Positions 9,332-16,891 of a stretch of DNA of 64,000 nucleotides are shown in pieces (positions within the stretch are counted from its first letter, which is position 1; the number at the start of each line of letters is the position of its first letter). The position numbers and the translations under genes were made by a program. This DNA is from an uncultured Thalassotalea sp. (GTDB lineage Bacteria; Pseudomonadota; Gammaproteobacteria; Enterobacterales; Alteromonadaceae): positions 1 through 64,000 of the forward strand of contig CANMZP010000010.1 in NCBI GenBank assembly GCA_947502355.1, read 5' to 3'. The notes under the pieces were generated by a model. The model saw only the letters and a list, made by a program, of their open reading frames with translations, did not search any database and was not told where the DNA came from.

Positions 9332-10078
9332 ATGTCTCAAATATTTTCATTAGAAGGGAAAGTTGCTTTAGTTACGGGTGCCAGTCGTGGTATTGGTAAG
9401 GCAATTGCAGAGCAATTAGTAGCACAAGGTGCCACGGTTATTGGTACAGCAACATCTGAAAATGGCGCACAAAACATCAGCGACTATTTAGGTGAACACG
9501 GCAAAGGTTACGCATTAAACGTAACGGAAACGGAATCTATCGATGCCTTATTTACGGCCATCAAGGCGGATTTTGGCGGTGTTGATATTTTAGTTAACAA
9601 TGCGGGCATCACACGTGATAACCTAATGATGCGTATGAAAGATAGCGAGTGGGATGACATCATCAACACCAACCTTTCGTCATTATTTAAGATCAGTAAA
9701 GCGGTAATGCGCCCAATGATGAAAAAACGCAATGGCCGTATTATCAATATTGGCAGTGTTGTTGGTTCAATGGGGAACGCTGGTCAAGTAAACTACGCAA
9801 CAGCGAAAGCCGGTTTATTAGGTTTTACCAAATCATTGGCTAAAGAAGTTGCTTCTCGTGGCATTACGGTTAATGCCATTGCCCCAGGTTTTATCGACAC
9901 AGATATGACCAAAGAGCTTAACGATGAGCAAAAAGAAAACATATTCTCGCAAGTTCCGGCAAACCGTTTAGGTAAGCCAGAAGAGATTGCCAGCACGGTA
10001 GCTTTTCTAGCTTCTGATGCGGCAGCCTACATTAATGGTGAAACGATTCACGTTAATGGCGGAATGTATATGGTTTAA
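9332..10078 (+). CDS. fabG: 3-oxoacyl-ACP reductase
   Basis: NADPH-dependent reduction of beta-ketoacyl-ACP. It is a classical short-chain dehydrogenase: TGASRGIGKAIA cofactor loop, NNAGITRDNL, catalytic Ser in IINIGSVVGS, the YATAKAG Tyr-x-x-x-Lys motif, and APGFIDTDMT. It ends GETIHVNGGMYMV, the FabG C-terminus. 248 aa. AGGG lies 9 bp before the ATG. Confidence 0.97.
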   Translation: MSQIFSLEGKVALVTGASRGIGKAIAEQLVAQGATVIGTATSENGAQNISDYLGEHGKGYALNVTETESIDALFTAIKADFGGVDILVNNAGITRDNLMMRMKDSEWDDIINTNLSSLFKISKAVMRPMMKKRNGRIINIGSVVGSMGNAGQVNYATAKAGLLGFTKSLAKEVASRGITVNAIAPGFIDTDMTKELNDEQKENIFSQVPANRLGKPEEIASTVAFLASDAAAYINGETIHVNGGMYMV

Positions 10079-10101
10079 AATTGTTGTTAATTTCTTGTAA
10101 A

Positions 10102-10129
10102 TTGACGGTAAATAAGCCATAAATATAAG
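10102..10129 (+). promoter_or_regulatory. sigma70-type promoter for acpP
   Basis: -35 TTGACG (10102-10107), 16-bp spacer, -10 TATAAG (10124-10129), within the 165-bp gap between fabG and acpP. A separate promoter here would suit the very high demand for ACP. A second candidate (TTGACC near 10143, spacer 17, TAAGGC) is weaker. It would leave a leader of about 105 bases. Confidence 0.6.
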
Positions 10130-10243
10130 AGTTAAAACAGGTTTGACCAGCACGAAAAAGCATTTTAAGGCTTGCATGGTCGCCTGATGACGAATAAACT
10201 ACACACAATTTTATAAATTGCTAAGATTAGTAAAGGAACAAAA

Positions 10244-10477
10244 ATGAGTACTATCGAAGATCGCGTAAGAAAAATCATTGTAGAACAATTAGGTGTTAAA
10301 GAAGAAGAAGCGAAAAACGAAGCTTCTTTCGTAGATGATTTAGGTGCAGATTCTCTAGACACAGTTGAATTAGTAATGGCTCTTGAAGAAGAGTTCGACA
10401 CTGAAATCCCAGATGAAGAAGCTGAGAAAATTACTACAGTTCAATCTGCTATCGATTACGTATCAGCTAACGGCTAA
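10244..10477 (+). CDS. acpP: Acyl carrier protein
   Basis: 77-aa acidic carrier protein of fatty acid synthesis. The phosphopantetheine attachment serine is in [18 protein letters not shown], the universal DSL motif. AAAGGA lies 8 bp before the ATG. It is flanked by its own promoter upstream and a strong intrinsic terminator downstream, so it can form a short abundant transcript inside the fab operon. Confidence 0.98.
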   Translation: MSTIEDRVRKIIVEQLGVKEEEAKNEASFVDDLGADSLDTVELVMALEEEFDTEIPDEEAEKITTVQSAIDYVSANG

Positions 10478-10496
10478 TTAGTAATTATTGCATTCT

Positions 10497-10521
10497 AGGC
10501 GGTTTTTTAACCGCCTTTTTT
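10497..10521 (+). terminator. Intrinsic terminator after acpP
   Basis: AGGCGGTT (10497-10504) pairs perfectly with AACCGCCT (10509-10516) around a TTTT loop, followed by a T run to 10521. It lies 20 bp after the acpP stop and would separate acpP from fabF. Confidence 0.9.
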
Positions 10522-10621
10522 GTTTCTAAAATTCAATAAATTTAGACCTTATAAAGTATACTTCAGTAAAGCAATTAGCTTGCTGTAACTTCTTGGTCAA
10601 CAATTGGAGACTTTATTTGTC

Positions 10622-11857
10622 ATGCGCAGAGTCGTCGTTACCGGCTTAGGGATGCTAAGCCCACTTGGAAATACCGTTGCCTCTACCTGGGAAGGCTTAC
10701 TTGCAGGAAAGAGCGGTATTAGTCCAATTACCCACTTAGATACCACACACTTTACAACAAAGTTTGCAGGTACAGTCAAAGATTTTGATGCTGTGCAGGC
10801 AGGTATACCTAAGAAAGAAACCCGTAAAATGGATTTATTTATTCAATACGGGATTGCTGCAGGTAATCAGGCATTAGCAGATTCAGGTTTAGAAATTACC
10901 GAACAGAACGCAGGCCGCATCGGTGTGGCTATTGGTTCAGGCATCGGTGGTTTAACCTTAATTGAAGAAGGCCATAAAAAAACGCTTGAACACAATGTTC
11001 GCAAACTTTCGCCATTTTTCTGTCCTTCAACCATTTTAAACATGATTTCAGGGCATTTATCAATTATGCACGGCCTAAAAGGCCCGAACATCGCCATCGT
11101 TACCGCGTGTACGACAGGTGTGCATAACATTGGTCATGCCGCGCGTATGATTGCTTACGGTGATGCTGATGCCATGCTGGCCGGTGGTGCTGAAAAAGCT
11201 TCAACTGTGCTTGGTATGGGTGGTTTTATGTCTGCTCGTGCTTTATCAACACGAAATGATGCACCAGAGCAAGCCTCTCGTCCATGGGACAAAGACCGTG
11301 ACGGTTTCGTATTAAGTGACGGTGCAGGTGTGGTTGTACTAGAAGAGTACGAACACGCTAAGGCACGTGGCGCAACAATTTATGCTGAATTAGCCGGTTT
11401 TGGTATGAGTGGCGATGCGTATCATATGACATCTCCTCCAGCAAATGGTGAAGGTGGTGCAGCGGCAATGAGCAATGCCATTAAAGATGCAGGTATCAGC
11501 AGTGATAAAATCGGTTACATTAATGCCCATGGAACCTCGACACCAGCAGGTGACATTGCCGAAACCAATGGTGCAAAATCGGTATTTGGCGATCATGCCC
11601 ATAACTTAATGATGGGCTCTACCAAATCTATGACCGGTCATATGTTAGGTGCAGCTGGCTCAGCAGAAGCTATCTTTACCATTTTAGCGTTGCAAAACCA
11701 GGCCGTACCAGCAACCATCAACTTGGATAACCCCGGTGATGGCTGTGATTTGGATTATATCCGTGGTGATTCTCGCCAAGCTAACCTTGAATACGCATTA
11801 TGTAATTCCTTTGGTTTTGGTGGCACGAACGGTTCATTATTGTTCAAAAAGGTTTAA
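10622..11857 (+). CDS. fabF: 3-oxoacyl-ACP synthase II
   Basis: Elongating beta-ketoacyl-ACP synthase. [16 protein letters not shown] at the N-terminus, the nucleophile Cys in [15 protein letters not shown], the two catalytic His residues in [11 protein letters not shown] and [14 protein letters not shown], and the C-terminal [14 protein letters not shown] are all present. An upstream in-frame TTG at 10604 would add six residues. The ATG at 10622 aligns with the family and has GGAGA 11 bases before it, so I use it. 411 aa. Confidence 0.96.
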   Translation: MRRVVVTGLGMLSPLGNTVASTWEGLLAGKSGISPITHLDTTHFTTKFAGTVKDFDAVQAGIPKKETRKMDLFIQYGIAAGNQALADSGLEITEQNAGRIGVAIGSGIGGLTLIEEGHKKTLEHNVRKLSPFFCPSTILNMISGHLSIMHGLKGPNIAIVTACTTGVHNIGHAARMIAYGDADAMLAGGAEKASTVLGMGGFMSARALSTRNDAPEQASRPWDKDRDGFVLSDGAGVVVLEEYEHAKARGATIYAELAGFGMSGDAYHMTSPPANGEGGAAAMSNAIKDAGISSDKIGYINAHGTSTPAGDIAETNGAKSVFGDHAHNLMMGSTKSMTGHMLGAAGSAEAIFTILALQNQAVPATINLDNPGDGCDLDYIRGDSRQANLEYALCNSFGFGGTNGSLLFKKV

Positions 11858-11867
11858 TTACCGCCAT

Positions 11868-11899
11868 ATTGGCAAGCAATCAAACTATTGCTTGCCAAT
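11868..11899. terminator. Perfect 13-bp hairpin after fabF
   Basis: ATTGGCAAGCAAT (11868-11880) and ATTGCTTGCCAAT (11887-11899) pair perfectly around a 6-base loop. There is no T run, so it may be a 3'-end stabilising or bidirectional element ahead of the true terminator. Confidence 0.6.
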
Positions 11900-11906
11900 A
11901 AATATA

Positions 11907-11942
11907 AAAGTCTGAATACTATCAAGTATCCAGACTTTTTTT
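11907..11942 (+). terminator. Intrinsic terminator after fabF
   Basis: AAGTCTG-a-ATAC pairs with GTAT-c-CAGACTT across the loop (arms 11908-11919 and 11926-11936), followed by a T-rich tail to 11942. It is second in a tandem with the 13-bp hairpin just upstream and closes the fab operon before pabC. Confidence 0.8.
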
Positions 11943-11973
11943 ATGCAGTACATTTAGCTAATAACAAACAATC

Positions 11974-12801
11974 ATGCTTTATCAGTCCATAAATTTTATC
12001 CCCGTTTCGCAAGATAAACAAAGCGAGCAGACCGTCGCGATTAACGATCGCGGCCTAGCGTTTGGTGACGGCGTTTTTACCACCGCAAAAATCACTAAAG
12101 GCAAGATAGAATATTTCAACTTGCATATGGCGCGTTTAAAACGTAGTTGTGAGCAGTTGGCAATATGCCCTGTTGATTGGCGAGCCGTTTCTAATGAAAT
12201 GTTAAACGCAGCAATGCACTGTAAGCATGGTTGTTTAAAAGTCACAATAACGGCCGGAAGAGGGGAGCGAGGCTACTCTCGTCCCGATGCTTTAACCCCA
12301 ACCATCATAATTAACGTCAGCCCACTGCCTAAGCATTATGAAGATTGGCAAAACAACGGTATAAAGTTAGCATGCAGTAACATCAAACTTGGCATCAACC
12401 CAGTCCTTGCAGGCATAAAGCATTTAAATCGCTTAGAGCAAGTGCTTATTCGCAATGAGTTGGACCAAATCGATGCCGATGAAGTATTGGTATTTGATAT
12501 TAACGGTAAGTTAGTTGAGTGCAACACCGCTAATGTATTCTGGCATAAAAATGGTCAGTGGTTTACCCCTAAGCTTGATAGCAATGGTGTTGAAGGAATA
12601 ATTCGACAACGATTACTCGAGTTATTGCCTTGCGTTAAGGAAGTAAGTATCAAAGAAACTGAGCTAACGGGTATGGATGCCATGTTTATAACCAACGCGC
12701 TATTAACCCTAGCCCCGGTAGAACGTTACTTAGACACCCACCTTAATATGTCGTTGTGTAAACCGATATTAAAACAATTAAACCAAGACGCGATATGTTA
12801 A
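11974..12801 (+). CDS. pabC: Aminodeoxychorismate lyase
   Basis: PLP enzyme (class IV aminotransferase fold) making p-aminobenzoate from aminodeoxychorismate for folate. NDRGLAFGDGVFTT is the family start, the PLP Lys lies in AGIKHLNRLEQVL, and DEVLVFDINGKLVECNTANVFW and GVEGIIRQRLLELL follow. 275 aa. Its last about 25 codons are duplicated immediately downstream (12824-12900). The stop TAA at 12799-12801 overlaps the ATG at 12795 of the 34-codon duplicate ORF. There is no clear Shine-Dalgarno at the start. Confidence 0.94.
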   Translation: MLYQSINFIPVSQDKQSEQTVAINDRGLAFGDGVFTTAKITKGKIEYFNLHMARLKRSCEQLAICPVDWRAVSNEMLNAAMHCKHGCLKVTITAGRGERGYSRPDALTPTIIINVSPLPKHYEDWQNNGIKLACSNIKLGINPVLAGIKHLNRLEQVLIRNELDQIDADEVLVFDINGKLVECNTANVFWHKNGQWFTPKLDSNGVEGIIRQRLLELLPCVKEVSIKETELTGMDAMFITNALLTLAPVERYLDTHLNMSLCKPILKQLNQDAIC

Positions 12802-12900
12802 AACGTTATCTGGATACCCAAAATTATCTAGACACCCATGTAAACGTGTCGTTGTGTGAACCGACATTAGAACAATTAAAACAAGACACTATATGTTAAA
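12724..12900 (+). repeat. Imperfect tandem duplication, 98-bp period
   Basis: Copy 1 (12724-12802) covers the end of pabC and the first bases of the ATGTTAAAA junction. Copy 2 (12824-12900) repeats it at a constant offset of 98 bp, with about 15-20 substitutions. A third, 17-bp fragment of the copy start (CGTTATCTGGATACCCA, 12804-12820) sits between them. Both copies end in ATATGTTAAA, the sequence in which the upstream stop and the downstream ATG overlap. Confidence 0.9.
12795..12899 (+). CDS. 34-codon ORF bridging pabC and mltG
   Basis: Reads MLKRYLDTQN then YLDTHVNVSLCEPTLEQLKQ and DTIC. The last 24 residues are a diverged copy of the PabC C-terminus (YLDTHLNMSLCKPILKQLNQ then DAIC), and the first three equal the MltG start MLK. 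Its ATG overlaps the pabC stop and its TAA overlaps the mltG ATG (both ATGTTAA). The frame is open across all 34 codons despite many base changes. It may act only as a translational coupling bridge. Whether it is translated is unknown and no function is assigned. Confidence 0.4.
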   Translation: MLKRYLDTQNYLDTHVNVSLCEPTLEQLKQDTIC

Positions 12901-13888
12901 AATTATTTTTCGCTCATTCTTACTGTTTGTCATTTTACTGGCGAGCGTTATTTTTTACGGTTATTGGCAGGTTAAGCAACCATTACCTATCCAATCGCCC
13001 GTGCTTTATACCATTGAATCCGGTAAAAGCTTTCATCATGTGTTGAAAGACCTTAAAAAACGTCAGTGGATCAGCTCTCGCTTTGCCTATCGAGTTTATG
13101 CAAAACTTAATCCTGAGCTTGTTCACATCAAGGCTGGCACCTACCAATTGCAAGAGAATATGTCGTTTGTTTCGATCATGCGCTTATTTACCCAAGGGAA
13201 TGAGTATCAATTTAGTATTACGTTTGTTGAAGGAACAACGTTTAAAGAGTGGCGGATGCAACTTGAAAATAGTGAGTTTATAAAACACACCATAGCTGAA
13301 AAGTCTGATCAGCATATATTAACACTACTCAACAGTCGCTATAATCACCCGGAAGGCTTATTCTTTCCAGAAACTTATGCTTATACTGCGGGCACCAAAG
13401 ATATTGAAGTGCTTCGCCAAGCTTACAATAAGATGAGCCAGCAGCTTCAGCAAAGTTGGCAAAATAAATCAACTAAAGCGCCATATAAAACGCCTTATGA
13501 GGCACTGATCATGGCTTCTATTATCGAAAAAGAAACCGGTCAGGTAAGCGAACAACCTGTGATCAGTTCGGTATTTAAAAACCGATTAAAAAAACGTATG
13601 CGATTGCAAACCGACCCAACCATTATTTATGGGCTAGGGGATAGATATACGGGTGATATCACCTATGCTAACATACGCGAAAAAACAGCCTATAATACGT
13701 ATCAAATTGCGGGCCTGCCACCCACGCCAATTGCCATGCCAGGAAAATCTGCTATTGAAGCGGCACTTAACCCGGCAGACACCGATTACTTGTATTTTGT
13801 GAGTAAGGGCAATGGCGAACATTATTTTTCAAAAACGCTAAGCGAGCATAATAAAGCCGTTAAACGCTATATAAAAGGGGCGAAATAA
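12893..13888 (+). CDS. mltG: Endolytic murein transglycosylase MltG
   Basis: Inner-membrane YceG-like enzyme that cleaves nascent glycan strands and sets their length. One N-terminal membrane segment (about residues 5-24, FRSFLLFVILLASVIFYGYW) is followed by a LysM-like part and the YceG domain with the catalytic Glu in ASIIEKETG. RLQTDPTIIYGLG, YNTYQIAGLPPTPIAMPG and the C-terminal LYFVSKGNGEHYFSKTLSEH are standard. 331 aa. The ATG lies inside the second copy of the pabC-end duplication and overlaps the stop of the 34-codon ORF. tmk follows after 3 bp. Confidence 0.95.
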   Translation: MLKIIFRSFLLFVILLASVIFYGYWQVKQPLPIQSPVLYTIESGKSFHHVLKDLKKRQWISSRFAYRVYAKLNPELVHIKAGTYQLQENMSFVSIMRLFTQGNEYQFSITFVEGTTFKEWRMQLENSEFIKHTIAEKSDQHILTLLNSRYNHPEGLFFPETYAYTAGTKDIEVLRQAYNKMSQQLQQSWQNKSTKAPYKTPYEALIMASIIEKETGQVSEQPVISSVFKNRLKKRMRLQTDPTIIYGLGDRYTGDITYANIREKTAYNTYQIAGLPPTPIAMPGKSAIEAALNPADTDYLYFVSKGNGEHYFSKTLSEHNKAVKRYIKGAK

Positions 13889-13891
13889 ACC

Positions 13892-14512
13892 ATGTCACAT
13901 GGAAAATTTATTGTTGTTGAAGGCATTGAAGGGGCGGGTAAGTCGTCAGCCATCAATGTAATTGAAGAGTTTCTTAACAAACAACAAATCCAGTTTACCA
14001 ATACCCGCGAGCCAGGGGGCACACCACTAGCAGAAAAACTGAGAACGCTAGTAAAAGAGCCAAGTGATGAATACCTGACCCCGGAATGTGAATTATTTAT
14101 CATGTATGCCAGTCGCAGCCAGCTGGTACACAATAAAATATTACCGGCCATGGAAAAGGGCACTTGGGTAATTGGCGATCGTCACGATTTATCATCAAGA
14201 GCATATCAGGGCGGCGGTCGTCAATTTGACGATGCCACAATTGATGCCATTGCCAATATTACCTTAAAGGGGTTTAAACCTGATTTAACCTTGTATTTAG
14301 ACGTTACAGCAGAGCTTGGTCTTAGCAGAGCACAAGCACGAGGTGAATTGGATAGAATTGAACAGGAAAAAATTGACTTTTTCCACCGGGTTCGAGATAA
14401 ATACTTAGCACTGGCTCATGCGGATGACTCGATTTATATTATTGATGCCAGCCAAAGCATGGACAAAGTTCATCAGGACATTCGAAACGTATTAGGGCAA
14501 ACACTTGATTGA
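13892..14512 (+). CDS. tmk: Thymidylate kinase
   Basis: Phosphorylates dTMP to dTDP. The P-loop is [13 protein letters not shown], with [14 protein letters not shown], the DR-H motif [16 protein letters not shown] and the lid region [11 protein letters not shown]. 206 aa is normal. The stop TGA at 14510-14512 overlaps the holB start by 8 bases, indicating translational coupling. Confidence 0.97.
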   Translation: MSHGKFIVVEGIEGAGKSSAINVIEEFLNKQQIQFTNTREPGGTPLAEKLRTLVKEPSDEYLTPECELFIMYASRSQLVHNKILPAMEKGTWVIGDRHDLSSRAYQGGGRQFDDATIDAIANITLKGFKPDLTLYLDVTAELGLSRAQARGELDRIEQEKIDFFHRVRDKYLALAHADDSIYIIDASQSMDKVHQDIRNVLGQTLD

Positions 14513-15452
14513 TAATTTGCAGTCCAAACCTTGGATTGAAAAGAATAAAAGCGACATCGTAAATAAGTTGGCACAGGGTGTGTTACCGCATGCTTTGTTG
14601 CTCTATGGCTCGCATCTATCTGGCCAGGATGAATTGGGCCAGTGGCTAGCCAATACGTTGTTGTGTGAGCAAAGTCAAAATAAGCACTCTTTTTGTGGTT
14701 TTTGTAAATCCTGTAAGCTTGTTAAAGCGGGATCACACCCTGATTTGCAAATTATCGATAATGGTGAAAAGCACATTGGCGTGGACTTGATCCGTCAAGC
14801 CAGTGGCTTCTTACAAAAAACCGCACAAATAGCACAAACCAAGGTGGTTTTGGTTGCTAGTGTTGAGCTTTTAACCGAAGCGGCGGCGAATGCCTTATTA
14901 AAAACGTTGGAAGAGCCAACCAACAACAGTTATTTATTGCTCCTTTGTAATGACGTTGACTTACTTTTGCCCACCATTTTAAGCCGTTGTTCACAAGTTA
15001 AGCTACAAGCACCTACAGGGAAAGAGTTAGCTCAACTGGTTGACGATCCTGCCTTGGTCACGCCATTTAGCAACATCAATCAATTTGCCGAACTCACCGA
15101 TGCAGACCTAAAGCAGGGGTATGTTGAATTTTTACAGGCTTTGCGACAATGGCTGACTGATTTCAATCAAGATGATGAATTACTGCAACTATTGACGCAG
15201 CAAGCACATGCCATGCGTTGGTTTGCCGATGGGGTTACTCAGTTAATTCGTATGCAATCTGGTTGGCAAGCGCAATTACAGCATCATCCCCTGTTTGGCT
15301 TACATAACAATTTTAATGCTGAGCAATTCAATACCGCCATGCAGCTTATTTATAAAGCAAATAAACAAATAAAAACCCTTACTCAAGCCAATAAAACCTT
15401 TACAATTGAGGCACTATTGGTAGATATTGAACAAGTGTTGCAAAACCGCTAG
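14505..15452 (+). CDS. holB: DNA polymerase III delta' subunit
   Basis: Clamp-loader subunit of the replicative polymerase. An AAA+ fold without a canonical P-loop ([15 protein letters not shown], as expected for delta') contains a zinc-type Cys cluster (CEQSQ...CGFCKSC). [17 protein letters not shown] and the SRC motif in [12 protein letters not shown] follow. 315 aa. The start appears to be TTG at 14505, overlapping tmk; the next methionine is far inside. It lies between tmk and pilZ as in related genomes. Confidence 0.93.
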   Translation: MIDNLQSKPWIEKNKSDIVNKLAQGVLPHALLLYGSHLSGQDELGQWLANTLLCEQSQNKHSFCGFCKSCKLVKAGSHPDLQIIDNGEKHIGVDLIRQASGFLQKTAQIAQTKVVLVASVELLTEAAANALLKTLEEPTNNSYLLLLCNDVDLLLPTILSRCSQVKLQAPTGKELAQLVDDPALVTPFSNINQFAELTDADLKQGYVEFLQALRQWLTDFNQDDELLQLLTQQAHAMRWFADGVTQLIRMQSGWQAQLQHHPLFGLHNNFNAEQFNTAMQLIYKANKQIKTLTQANKTFTIEALLVDIEQVLQNR

Positions 15453-15482
15453 CAACGAAATAAGAATAAAGCACAAGGACTC

Positions 15483-15818
15483 ATGGATACCATGCACAGT
15501 TACGAATTAGTTTTTAATAATGATCGCGAACTTTATATGGCCTACATGCCATTTTTAAAAAAGGGCGGTCTATTTATCCGAACCAATGACCAATTGGAAT
15601 TGGGAGAAAGCGTCACGTTAAAAGTGACCCTTCCAGGACAAATTGAACCTACGATAATGGAAACCGCGGTGTGCTGGATCACACCACAAGGGGCGCAAAA
15701 TGGTACCGAAGCTGGGCTTGGTGTCGCCTTTGATAAAGATGAAAAGAACATCCGCAATCAAATTGAGACGGCATTAGGGCGCATGCTCAACTCCAAAGAT
15801 CCAACGTACACAATGTAA
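15483..15818 (+). CDS. pilZ: Type IV pilus PilZ-domain protein
   Basis: 111-aa PilZ fold protein located after holB, the usual place of pilZ in Pseudomonas and Alteromonadales; needed for type IV pilus assembly in characterised species. KKGGLFIRTNDQLELGESV, VTLPGQ and GLGVAFD are visible. The c-di-GMP binding motifs RxxxR and (D/N)xSxxG are absent, as in the non-binding PilZ proper. It converges with the lipoprotein gene whose stop lies 25 bp further on. Confidence 0.88.
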   Translation: MDTMHSYELVFNNDRELYMAYMPFLKKGGLFIRTNDQLELGESVTLKVTLPGQIEPTIMETAVCWITPQGAQNGTEAGLGVAFDKDEKNIRNQIETALGRMLNSKDPTYTM

Positions 15819-15842
15819 TTAGATCCTTATTTGGTTAAAACG

Positions 15843-16568
15843 TTACTGCGAAATTGCACTAACAATATTTGTTGTAATATCATCAATACCTTGTTCAAAT
15901 TGATGATAAATAAAATTGTTTTCGTTATAAATCCATTGATCAACAGAGGTTTCCTTTCCTGTAAAGTAGAATACTTGGTTTGAGTTTCTTGCTTTTAACC
16001 TATTTTTGTCCGCTTTCGACAGGGATACTTCGGCGGTTAATAGCAGCTTTATTCTTTCTCTTTTCGCTAAATTAAACGTTACATCAGTAAACTTGATAAG
16101 GAAGGTTACTGAGTCAGCTTCTTTTGAAATGATGTATCGAGAGTTCGCTTTGGAATTTAAACGTTCTAGAACAACTGAGCGAAAATCAACTTCCTTTTGA
16201 CTTTCATTTAACCTTTTTATGAGCAATGATTTTTTCTTTGCGGGTAAACTGCTTAATTCACCGGAAATATGTCCTGTCACTGTGCCAGTCAAAATACCAA
16301 CAGGTACCGTTATAATAGAGCATAATAGAAAAAATGGGCCGCAAGGTATTGCCGCTAACGCTCCAGCTCCACTCCCACTCATTGCACCTATTTCGGCATG
16401 TTCTTCGGTTATTTCACTATCAATACTTGCATCTGGCATTTCACCTTTATTAACAACCTCAAAATTGATTTTAGCTGAAGGAGGAATATTAGGTAAATGT
16501 CCAGATACACAACCAGACAATTGGAGGTAAATTAATAAATATCCTGATAATTTATATAAGTGAATCAT
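15843..16568 (-). CDS. Predicted lipoprotein with glycine-rich membrane hairpin
   Basis: Not recognised. Starting at 16568 (MIHLYKLSGY) the protein has a lipoprotein signal with lipobox LSGC (Cys20). AAAGGA lies 9 bases before this ATG, whereas the upstream ATG at 16589 has no ribosome binding site. Residues about 65-105 are Gly/Ala-rich and hydrophobic (SGSGAGALAAIPCGPFFLLC, VGILTGTVTG), like a glycine-zipper hairpin. The second half is mixed alpha/beta and basic. About 241 aa. It is AT-richer than its neighbours, stands alone on the minus strand, and interrupts the pilZ-tatD synteny. Confidence 0.7.
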   Translation of the reverse strand: MIHLYKLSGYLLIYLQLSGCVSGHLPNIPPSAKINFEVVNKGEMPDASIDSEITEEHAEIGAMSGSGAGALAAIPCGPFFLLCSIITVPVGILTGTVTGHISGELSSLPAKKKSLLIKRLNESQKEVDFRSVVLERLNSKANSRYIISKEADSVTFLIKFTDVTFNLAKRERIKLLLTAEVSLSKADKNRLKARNSNQVFYFTGKETSVDQWIYNENNFIYHQFEQGIDDITTNIVSAISQ

Positions 16569-16827
16569 AATAGAATGTCCTTTATTCATGCATGCAAAAA
16601 GTATAGGAAATAGTCTGTAAAAGTAAATAGGGCATAGGACTGGCGAATATTCTTAGCCAATTAATGATGTAAGTTAGGTGAAGTAACCATTAGCAATTTT
16701 TAAATTCTATTTATATTTGTTTTGGATTTAAAATAAAGTTTGCTCCGTAGGCGTTTTCCCTTGCTTCATCGACGGTTGATCTTGATCAAGCTATATTGGA
16801 TATTAGTACAATTATTGTTGCGATCTA

Positions 16828-16846
16828 AATGAGAATCAGTACCATT
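16828..16846. promoter_or_regulatory. Fur-box-like site 1
   Basis: AATGAGAATCAGTACCATT resembles the 19-bp Fur consensus (GATAATGATAATCATTATC) with several mismatches, 46 bp before the receptor start. It is weaker than the second box. Confidence 0.5.
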
Positions 16847-16856
16847 CACCTCAATA

Positions 16857-16875
16857 AATGAAAATGATTCGCATT
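16857..16875. promoter_or_regulatory. Fur-box-like site 2
   Basis: AATGAAAATGATTCGCATT: the left half is close to Fur hexamers (AATGA/AATGAT) and the right half ATTCGCATT completes an imperfect palindrome. It lies 17 bp before the TonB-receptor ATG. Iron repression of the receptor-PepSY pair is inferred. Confidence 0.7.
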
Positions 16876-16891
16876 AATAGGTTGTTTACAA

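Larger units (their letters stand above)
16590..16891. other. Spacer between lipoprotein and TonB receptor (302 bp)
   Basis: Divergent AT-rich region with two Fur-like boxes near its right end and a TGATCTTGATCA palindromic string near 16778-16790. No gene is visible. Confidence 0.6.

Noticed and set aside
10604-10621. TTG start adding six residues to FabF
   Set aside because: It overlaps the GGAGA ribosome binding site of the ATG at 10622, which matches the FabF family start.
16219-16530. 103-codon frame antisense to the lipoprotein
   Set aside because: It is the reverse complement of a gene with lipobox and Shine-Dalgarno; the antisense protein has no such support.
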